A stretch of DNA of 64,000 nt from Mikania micrantha (lineage: Eukaryota > Streptophyta > Magnoliopsida > Asterales > Asteraceae). Positions 56,386-64,000 of this stretch are shown in pieces. How positions within the stretch are numbered: position 1 is the first letter of the stretch; each line of letters begins with the position of its first letter. The stretch lies in contig CM018680.1 in assembly GCA_009363875.1 (NCBI GenBank), positions 57,047,088-57,111,087 of the forward strand. The letters run 5' to 3'. The position numbers and the translations under genes were made by a program. A model generated the notes under the pieces. The model was not told the origin of the DNA. It did no database searches and saw only the letters and a program-made list of their open reading frames with translations.

Positions 56386-57469
56386 TGTAACATCAGTGCT
56401 GGAAACGTCACCGGAACAGTGATCGTAAACAGTACATGAACAGTAATCAGGTACAAATCTTATGTAATTCAGTGTATTTCATACCTTTATCAAGTTTCAG
56501 TACCATTTCATGTTATCAAAACAGTGAAACTCACAATCTTTTCAGAAAAACCAGTTCAGAACAATGGTTCTTGAGTCAGATAATCATCTGGCAACACAGA
56601 ACCATCATGTGATTTATTTGTTAGGATTTTATTATGTATAAACGTATGTGAGGCATTACAGAACAAAACAGCACGAATGTCGTTACGTGAATGCTAAACC
56701 GACGGATTATTCGTATAGGTGACGATCTGTACGAATAAATCTGAAATTTTAACGTTCTGAGTGATATTCAATAATTAGAAAATAATATTGAAGAGTGTAG
56801 TTATCGTTGTGTTTGGTCGGGTGACGATTCGAACAAATACGCGCGATGACCGCGCTATTCGATTTAAACGTTAAATAAATATTTTGAAATTTAAATAATT
56901 AAAAGATATTTAGTTAATTTATTAGGAATCACAACCTAAAATAATTTTCTAAACTATATTTTAAAACCGAGTCGTTTCGTAACGAAAGCGACTAGAAACC
57001 GACATTTCTACGCGAAACCACACGAAACCGAACGAACCCAAACGATACCGGGTATTTTCCTATCATTAATTGTGGCATTCAATGCCACAACCACTCACAA
57101 CCACCAGCCCCAAACACACAAATTCGTTCATCTCCTTCTCAAGCTCTCTCTCTCTAGGATTCTCCACCTTCTCTCTAAGTTTTCTCACTCAAAACTCCAC
57201 GAAATCGACCCATCTTGGTGTCTAAACGACCACAATCACTAGTAGATCGTGAAAGTACAACCGATCTAAGAGTTCATCCATCGAATCCGAGGTAAAAGTC
57301 ATAAATTGTGTTCGGTTTTTAGGGTTTTGGAACCCTCATAATCGGTCACCTTTAGAACCGAGGTTAGACCACTTCAACCCCTAGGGTTTTCACAAAACAC
57401 ACCCAGGATGATTAGGAACAAGTTCTAGCTCAATCTATGGTAGTTATGCTTCAAAAATCTTTGTTGCAA

Positions 57470-57790
57470 CCATCCCCCTCGAACGGCCGAATGTCCTTGC
57501 CCAGACCAACGAATGACAACAGGCCGAATGTCCATCTGCACCTCATTCGCCGAATGTCTCGACCCCGAATCAGGCTCATTCGATCGGCCAGGATACCACT
57601 CATTCGACCAACCTTCTTTCGCCGGAATCAAGAGTTCATTCGACCCTCCCTATTCGACAAGGACTCATTCGGCACCCTCTCATTCGACTAAACCATGATT
57701 CGTCTTAATCTCATTCGCCCCTTCACCCATTCGATCGCCCAGTCTTCATTCGACCCCAAGACCTTCGGCCGTGACCCAGATCAGTCAGCC
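57470..57790. repeat. CATTCG word array in G3 LTR
   Basis: CATTCGACC, CATTCGCC, TTCGGCC and similar words occur about 20 times. It takes the same place in the LTR as the GGCCGAA array at 8290 and the AGGTTCG array in G2. Confidence 0.7.
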
Positions 57791-58109
57791 CAACTTCATC
57801 TTTGATCGACTTAAGGGTTGAGTATGAATTCGAATGAAAGGAATGCATGAAATTTGAGTTATGTGCATGGGAACCTCCACGTGAGCTTCATGCATGGGTG
57901 TGTGTGTGCATGGAACTAATTAGGGTTTCATGATCATGCACTCGACAAAATATGGTTATTCACATCCATTAGTTAGGTCTATCACATCGGGATTTCATTG
58001 TAATGTCATATGGATCAAAACAATAACTTAAGGTTCAAGTGTTTATTTAAATATTAACACTTAAACTGTGACAATCCGACTTTTCGGATTAACCTTGTTA
58101 ACTGAAGAT

Positions 58110-58335
58110 GGTGAGATCACAGGCCCAACAGAGCCAATGTAGGCCCAATAAGCCAAGGGAAGCTCAGTAAGGCTCAATAGGGTCAAGTGAGGCCCAATGA
58201 AAACAAAGTAGGCCCAGGGAAGGCCCAATAAGGCCAAGGAAGGCCCAATGAGGCCCAATTGTATTTGAGAAGCCCAATTGGGTTAATTTAGCCCAACAAG
58301 GAGTTAAAGGACCCAATTAGTGACAATTCGGGATT
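58110..58335. repeat. AGGCCCAAT (TGGGCC) box array in G3 LTR
   Basis: At least ten copies of GGCCCAA or AGCCCAA in 220 bp, all in one orientation. On the other strand these read TTGGGCC, the site II/TGGGCC word recognised by TCP factors in many plant promoters. A related array lies at 8590-8885. Confidence 0.75.
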
Positions 58336-60904
58336 TTCGGTTCAATTTTGTTAATCGAAATGTTAAGTTATTGATCTAGAATAATTTATAAGGGTTAAAA
58401 TGTATATAAAACTGTTATAAGGTAATTAGTTTACAAGAATTTGATTTGTAAAAAGGTTAGATAAGTAATTTTGACATTTAAAAGTCAAAATTCGTTCTAA
58501 ATAATTAGGGGAATTCGAAATTATCACAAGTTGTGTTGTAACTGATCATTTAAACGTCTTTAATCATCCTATTGATGATTATCATCACTGAATATCGGTT
58601 ATGATAACCTAATCATGTCGAATTTAACTCAAGGGATACCAAAGAGTTGAAACCGTTTTGTATCATTATCAAATTCGTATAATTCGAGCAACACACTCGC
58701 AATTGAACTTTTCTAACTTCAAATCGGCACATTTAGAGTCCTTCTCATACAGCAATTCGATCCCAACGTTTCCATACAGAAGAATTCGATCCAGAGGTGG
58801 CCGGAACTTGACACACAAGTCGAATCTCATCAATTGGGGATTAAACCAGGTAATTCTTGACACCTACAAAACCTAAAAGAGCCGACTAAGGTTAATCCTA
58901 AGTCAATTTTGACTGATAACATCGATTGCTATGAATCCGAATTCTAGGGTTCATCGTTTTTGGTATTTTGGGGATTTTGTATCAAACAAATTTGATAATC
59001 AAATTAAAATGAATAGGGAGTTTCAGCATATGCCGATTTAGGTTAAGTATGTATTGAATTCGTGCAACATTATCGAATTGATCGAATTCGATTATTAGGG
59101 TTCTTGATAAGAACATAATTGGGGGTTTCGATTTAAATAGGTTAGATATTCAAATTAATTGATGTAAATAGTTTCAGATAGATTCGATTAAGGTTAAAAG
59201 TGTATTAATTCGAAGTTCTAATATTGGATCACAAGAAATTGATGATTAGGTTTCTTTAACATAAACGAATGGGGGTTTCGTACTCAAATAAGAATTTTAA
59301 TCTAATCAGCCTATGCAGAAAGATTCGTAGAAGTTGTTTTAGGGATAACCCTATGAATTCAGGATCTCACATTTACGAATTTCATTCAATTGAATCGGAA
59401 TTTATTAGGTTCTAGTTCGAATTTTTCTAAACCCAAATGGATCGGGTTTTCGTAAGCTGAATGTCAAATTAAAACTACCTATGAACTCATTTTGATCCCT
59501 AGAAGCAAAGCCCTATAGTTTTGGGCTTAATTAGATTCGAATTGGGGCCCAATTGAACTAATATGGTTCGGTTATGAATATCAAAGGGGTTAGTGGGCCG
59601 TTTGGGCTTAAATGGATTAAATTCTATGAGCTGTTAATAAAAACGTAGCAGATTAGATGGTAGTGATAGTGTGATTAGAGTTGAAGGTCACGGGTTCGAA
59701 ACCGGTTCCCATCCAGTTTGATATTTTTGGTTATTTTAGTAATTAGGCCATAACTTCTTCGTTCTAACTCCGATTCGATCCGTTCGAGTTGCGTTGGAAC
59801 CGTAACGAGAATACGAACGTATTAGGATAATAAAATTCATATTTTAATCCGAAAACGAAATCGCGTATAATTACGGTTATTTAAATAAAATCAAATGTGA
59901 TTTTATTTAAACGATTTCAAAGTCACGCGTACTTACGTATGCACATTTCTAACACTTTAACATACGTGTGTTGACACGTATGTGATTTCAAGCACATGAC
60001 AACAATTCGAATAACACTAGGTTATTGTTTAAACACAGATTCTTCGTAAAGGATCTTTTACGCGGGTTCACGAGTATTTGATCATTCTGCTAAAACCAAA
60101 GGTGCGTACACGGCCCCTTTTCTTATTTTAAACTGTTTTGGGGGAGAAAACATGTGCAACAAACTATTTTTAGATACATATCACTTGCATGAGTTAGCTG
60201 TTTACATTATGTGACAACATAGCAACTTGAAAGTCCTTACACACCTCGAACCGTTTAGTTTGCTGTAATGCAAAGCGTGGTAGTTGGAAATAGATCTATT
60301 AGGTTTGACAAACCTCACCTGGTAGATGGGATCTACGCAGGTGTTTGACTGACCAAACACATTTTTCTATTGTTGTGCTAGACAATAGTGGCAAGGCAAA
60401 AACATGCTATAGCATGGCAATTCGTCAGCTTCGGTGTCGACCACTTATGTAAATAGTTTATATGACTAGCTATCATGACTGTGCATGTGTGATTATGTTA
60501 TCTACAAACTTGATATTCAAAGTGTTGTTTTGAACATTGTGAATACTTAAAACCTGTGTTATGCACCAACCTTTGTGTTGACTTGATTTACATGTTTTCT
60601 CAGGACGCTAAGGCGCGCATTAAAGCCGGCATGGACTAGGAGATAGAGTCGCATGCATTTTAAACATTTTGGATATTTGAATTTGAACATTTGAGGATTT
60701 TGTTTTGTAATTTACATATTACAACTGTTATTGATTTTTAAACGCTTCCGCAATTTTGAAAACTCTGATGTTATGTTTTAAAGACTAAAGTATGATTTGA
60801 AATTCATTTAGAGGTCTTCGTTATGTCTAATGATCTGAGATCCTGGTTTGTCACGTTCCCAAACGGTATGATTCCGTTAGTTGAAAGTTGGGGGTGTGAC
60901 AGAT

Positions 60905-60916
60905 TGGTATCAGAGC
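60905..60916 (+). other. Primer binding site of G3
   Basis: TGGTATCAGAGC, 3 bp after the LTR end, complement of the initiator Met tRNA 3' end. Confidence 0.9.
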
Positions 60917-61084
60917 CATTGGTTATAGCGAACTAGGTTTGCATTTGTAGGCTTAGACTATGACTGTTAGACATTAGACACATATGTTTACACACATTGC
61001 TTAGAAATTACATATGACATTATGTAATTGACTTGTTTACGCATTCCATGGCACTGCACTTACATATGGTATTGTGTAACAGGC

Positions 61085-61759
61085 ATGGCATCATCATCAG
61101 TACCTTACATTTACATTGATGATTCTGAGGACGAGGCACCGATAGTTCCGGCACCACCGACATCACCACCACCACCTATTCCATCTCCTCCACCATATGA
61201 GATGGATGACTCAGATCCGGAGGAGGATTCGGAGGAGGATCCAGACGAGGATCCGGAGGAGGATCCAGACGAGGACCCAGACGAGGATCCAGAGGAGGAT
61301 CCAGATGAGGACCCGGATGAGGATCCGGAGGAGGAGTCAGAGGAGGGCACTCAGCAGATCCCTGCTGAGGGACCTTCTACACATCCACCACCAGTATTGG
61401 ATGCTCCTGAGCCTAAGAGGCAAAGGACGGACGCTGAGGAGATCGCCAAACTGCGCGAGGATTTGTACGAGGCAGAAGATAGGATCGCACAACACTCTCA
61501 GGAACAATGGGATGCTAATGAGAGGCAAGAGGAACTTGCCCATCTGGTTCATGATATGCGGAATGAGATGATTAACTTGATTGATCGTCTTGAAGCTTCA
61601 GAGAACCGAGCTGAGATCTTGGAGGGCAGAATAGAAGCCTTGGAGGATTTAGTAGCATCAGACAATGATGAGGAGGATGAGGAGAATGGAGAGGAAGAAG
61701 GGGAGGAACCAGCACCAGTTGTTGATTCCGATCCTGAATCCACCGTTGAGGATGATTGA
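61085..61759 (+). CDS. Extra ORF between PBS and gag (acidic repeat, coiled coil)
   Basis: A 224-residue frame starts at the ATG at 61085 (MASSSVPYIYIDDSEDEAP), 168 bp after the PBS; an upstream in-frame ATG at 61028 is less likely. Residues 20-40 are Pro-rich. Residues 45-87 are an acidic repeat of E-D-P-D/E units encoded by about ten 12-bp repeats (GAGGATCCAGAC). A basic KRQRT leads into a long coiled coil at about 118-200 (LYEAEDRIAQHSQEQWDANE, ASENRAEILEGRIEALEDL), and the end is acidic again. It stops 252 bp before gag. I recognise no family. The analogous position and architecture of the ORF at 1820-2482 suggest a shared role in unrelated gypsy families. Confidence 0.65.
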   Translation: MASSSVPYIYIDDSEDEAPIVPAPPTSPPPPIPSPPPYEMDDSDPEEDSEEDPDEDPEEDPDEDPDEDPEEDPDEDPDEDPEEESEEGTQQIPAEGPSTHPPPVLDAPEPKRQRTDAEEIAKLREDLYEAEDRIAQHSQEQWDANERQEELAHLVHDMRNEMINLIDRLEASENRAEILEGRIEALEDLVASDNDEEDEENGEEEGEEPAPVVDSDPESTVEDD

Positions 61760-62010
61760 TTGTTTTTCTTTCTCTTGTTTGTTTTGTTTAAACTTATTAG
61801 GAACGGGTTGTGTTCCTATATTAGTAGTTTGGAAAGTTATGTTTTATTTCAAAAGTATTGTACTCAAATCAAATCTTTATCTATTGAAGAACTATTATTT
61901 AATCCCAACAGTTGTGTTGATTTATATTATATGTTGTGTTTGTTGTTTTACTTACACATGTTACATTAGACTTTGCAAGCATGCTAACACTTCTTGTAAA
62001 TAGGAAACTA

Positions 62011-64000
62011 ATGGCTGAGGGAAACGTACATATGACAGTTGCTGAGCTCAACGAGCTAATTAACAACAGAGTTGCTGAGGCAATCGCACAATATGCTCAG
62101 ACACACAACACAGGGCCACAGGGTCCAGCTGGGGGATTGGTTAACCCACAAGTCTGCACGTTCAAGATGTTCTTGGACTGTAAACCACACAATTTCAAAG
62201 GGTCGGAGGGGGCCATAGGACTCCTTCGGTGGATTGAAAAGGCGGAGTCTGTGTTTGAAATGTGCAACTGCCCTGACGAAAGCAAGGTGAAGTTTGCTAC
62301 GGGAACATTGGAGGGTCCAGCATTAACTTGGTGGAACTCAAATGTTCAGACTCTGGGGTTGGGTGAGGCAAATGCCTTGACATGGAACGGCTTCAAAACT
62401 TTACTGCAAGAGGAGTATTGTCCTCGCAGTGAGATGCAGAAGCTGGAGGAGGAATATTTGCACCTCAAGATGGAGGGGTCAAATATTGAAGAGTACACGA
62501 CCAGGTCACATGAGTTGGCCAGACTTCTACCACACATGGCTACTCCAGCCAGCAAGTGGATTGAAAGATACATTGGAGGACTAGTGCCTCAGATCCAGGG
62601 GTTAGTTACTTCAGCAAATCCCACCACTATCCAACAAGCTGTTCGTTTAGTGCATCAGCTTACTGATCAGGCAGTACTACAGGGGACTCTGCCTAAACGA
62701 ACATCTGCTACCAAGGTGGGAGATCATAAAAGAAAGTGGGAAGGTAACAACTCTAAGGGTCACAACCAACCATCATATCAGCAAAATCGGAAGCAAGACT
62801 CAAACAAGTCTTATCATAACTCAAGCAGTGGTCAGCAATCGTCATCATCGGGGGGTTATATTGGCAAACACCCCAAGTGCAACAGGTGTGGGTATCATCA
62901 TGCAGGTAATCAGTGTGATAAAGCTAAGTGCCAGAGGTGTGGCAAGATTGGACATGCGGCTAAGGATTGTCGCGGAGAGCTGCAGAATAACAACAACAAC
63001 CAGAATAATAACCAGAACAACGCACAGAAGGGTTGTTTTGAGTGCGGCAAGATGGGGCATTTTAAGAAAGATTGCCCACAACTCAAGAAAGGCGGGGACA
63101 ATAATGTCAATGGCAATGGTAATGGCAACGGTAACGGTAATGGCACCAACAACAACAACAATAACAACAACAACAATGGTGCTAGGGGCAGGGCGTTTGT
63201 GATTGGAGGACGTCAAGCACGGGAGGATCCCAACATTGTTACGGGTACGTTCCTCTTAAATAATCACTATGCCTCTATGTTATTTGACACTGGTGCCGAT
63301 CGGAGTTTTGTATCTAGTTCACTTGCTAAGTTGCTAAATGTTAGTCCCACTGCCTTAGATAGTCCATACACTGTGGAATTAGCTGATGGTAAGTTGATCG
63401 TAGTGGAAAATATTTTTAAGGGATGTATACTTGATTTGATGGGTCAAACATTAGAGATTGATCTGATGCCTATTGCCTTAGGCAGTTTTGATGTGGTTAT
63501 TGGCATGGACTGGTTGTCCAAAAACCAGGCTGAAATCGTATGCCATGAAAAGATTGTTCGCATACCTCTTCTGCAGGGAGAGACATTATATGTACAAGGC
63601 GAGAAGAGCAGTACGCCACTGCGTCTCATATCTTGTATGAAAGCACACAAATGTCTGCGGAAAGGTCATACGGCAGTTATAACACTTATAACTGAAAAGC
63701 CAGTAGCTGAGAAGAAGATTGAAAATATACCTGTAGTTTGTGAATTTCCGGAGGTGTTTCCAGAAGACTTGCCGGGATTACCGCCTATCAGACAGGTGGA
63801 GTTTCGAATCGACCTTACACCAGATGCAGCACCGATAGCTAGGGCGCCTTATCGACTTGCACCGTCTGAGATGCAAGAGTTATCCACACAATTGCAAGAG
63901 TTGTTGGATAAGGGTTTCATACGATCTAGTTTTTCACCGTGGGGAGCTCCAGTTTTGTTTGTAAAGAAGAAGGACGGGACTTTCCGTATGTGTATCGATT
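62011..64000 (+). CDS. gag-pol: Chromovirus Gag-Pol polyprotein (Gag, protease, start of RT; partial)
   Basis: From ATG at 62011 (MAEGNVHMTVAELNELINNR) the frame is open for 663 codons to the edge; an in-frame ATG at 61981 is possible. Gag core: residues about 50-260 (FKGSEGAIGLLRWIEKAES, GPALTWWN, RYIGGLVPQI). A zinc region has CNRCGYHHAGNQC (290), CQRCGKIGHAAKDC (307-320) and CFECGKMGHFKKDC (342-355). A Gly/Asn tract follows (365-400), then aspartic protease with active site LFDTGADRSF (Asp426-Thr-Gly) and IGMDWLSKN. RT begins (PYRLAPSEMQ, GFIRSSFSPWGAP) and is cut after KKKDGTFRMCID. RNase H, integrase and chromodomain would follow outside. Gag and Pol share one frame, as in many plant chromoviruses. 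It looks coding-competent as far as it can be seen. Confidence 0.92.
   Translation, partial: MAEGNVHMTVAELNELINNRVAEAIAQYAQTHNTGPQGPAGGLVNPQVCTFKMFLDCKPHNFKGSEGAIGLLRWIEKAESVFEMCNCPDESKVKFATGTLEGPALTWWNSNVQTLGLGEANALTWNGFKTLLQEEYCPRSEMQKLEEEYLHLKMEGSNIEEYTTRSHELARLLPHMATPASKWIERYIGGLVPQIQGLVTSANPTTIQQAVRLVHQLTDQAVLQGTLPKRTSATKVGDHKRKWEGNNSKGHNQPSYQQNRKQDSNKSYHNSSSGQQSSSSGGYIGKHPKCNRCGYHHAGNQCDKAKCQRCGKIGHAAKDCRGELQNNNNNQNNNQNNAQKGCFECGKMGHFKKDCPQLKKGGDNNVNGNGNGNGNGNGTNNNNNNNNNNGARGRAFVIGGRQAREDPNIVTGTFLLNNHYASMLFDTGADRSFVSSSLAKLLNVSPTALDSPYTVELADGKLIVVENIFKGCILDLMGQTLEIDLMPIALGSFDVVIGMDWLSKNQAEIVCHEKIVRIPLLQGETLYVQGEKSSTPLRLISCMKAHKCLRKGHTAVITLITEKPVAEKKIENIPVVCEFPEVFPEDLPGLPPIRQVEFRIDLTPDAAPIARAPYRLAPSEMQELSTQLQELLDKGFIRSSFSPWGAPVLFVKKKDGTFRMCID

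Larger units (their letters stand above)
56386..60901 (+). repeat. 5' LTR of chromovirus G3 (4516 bp)
   Basis: Begins TGTAACATCAGTGCTGG and ends TTGGGGGTGTGACA next to the PBS. It aligns in several blocks with the solo LTR at 7107-11471. A tRNA-like segment with a box B (GGGTTCGAAACC) occurs at about 59650-59710. No host gene is embedded. Confidence 0.85.
56386..64000 (+). mobile_element. Chromovirus (Tekay/Del-like) G3, 5' part
   Basis: 5' LTR (56386-60901), Met-tRNA PBS, pre-gag ORF, and an open gag-protease-RT frame to the edge. The expected 5-bp duplication would be TAATG (56381-56385). The clade call rests on the RT entry sequence (LLDKGFIRSSFSPWGAPVLF), the very long LTR, and relatedness of its LTR to G2, which has a chromodomain tail. 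No stop or frameshift was found in the coding part. Confidence 0.85.

Noticed and set aside
57425..57698. Arg/Pro/Ser-rich frames in the G3 LTR
   Set aside because: By-products of the CATTCG word array inside the LTR.
59650..59715. tRNA gene candidate with GGGTTCGAAACC
   Set aside because: A box B is present, but no cloverleaf could be drawn and it lies inside an LTR; at most a tRNA-derived fragment.
61111..61350. Minus-strand Ser/Gly repeat frame
   Set aside because: Antisense shadow of the 12-bp acidic repeat in the pre-gag ORF.
62828..63216. Overlapping frames on both strands in the gag zinc-knuckle region
   Set aside because: Shadows of the intact gag-pol frame, opened by its Asn/Gly-rich repeat.

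Overview
The window is repeat-rich nuclear DNA from a flowering plant. The signs are LTR retrotransposons with plant-type primer sites, long A/T-rich introns, and a cysteine-rich GASA/Snakin gene. The gag and Athila-type proteins resemble those I associate with the daisy family (Asteraceae); that placement is inference. Only one intact host gene was recognised, the three-exon GASA-like gene at 26437-28245. Almost everything else that can be named is transposon sequence, much of it nested, and many insertions are fixed by target-site duplications (TSDs) readable in the sequence.

Layout, left to right. 1-4774: 5' half of a minus-strand Ty3/gypsy element (gag, an extra ORF between primer site and gag, PBS, 2.1-kb LTR). 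5864-12063: a decayed CACTA (En/Spm) transposon, split by a 4365-bp solo LTR (7107-11471, TSD CTAGT). 12064-16600: 4.3-kb 3' LTR plus the pol chromodomain end of a minus-strand chromovirus, carrying a hAT MITE (TSD CAGGTTCG). 16600-26400: A/T-rich DNA with Helitron-like elements, a MITE, SINEs, and a hAT MITE holding a roughly 160-bp ATAC microsatellite. 26367-28467: GASA gene with a SINE in intron 1. 28709-31575: a tandem duplication in which only one copy carries a hAT element. 32658-40630: hAT, PIF/Harbinger, Mutator-like, Stowaway, Helitron-like and CACTA-MITE insertions. 40632-45464: a possible broken first exon, a chromovirus LTR fragment, a complete 2.2-kb non-autonomous LTR element (TSD AGTTT) and an Athila-like solo LTR. 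46168-56385: an Athila element with near-identical LTRs but no RT/RNase H/integrase core, carrying an env-like ORF and a nested solo LTR (TSD CAGAA). 56386-64000: a plus-strand chromovirus (4.5-kb LTR, PBS, pre-gag ORF, intact gag-protease-RT) inserted in the Athila 3' LTR and running off the window.

The patterns least explained by standard annotation are: (1) two different gypsy families each have an extra ORF of about 220 codons between PBS and gag, starting at nearly the same distance from the PBS, with Pro/acidic N-termini and coiled-coil-like middles; (2) five LTRs of three or more lineages carry clusters of short GC-rich palindromes with 1-3-nt loops, all about 175-395 bp from the LTR 5' end; (3) the 4.3-4.5-kb chromovirus LTRs carry arrays of TTCG-core words and, in two copies, TGGGCC boxes. 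No tRNA or rRNA gene and no CRISPR array was found. All similarity statements come from reading by eye; no database search was run.
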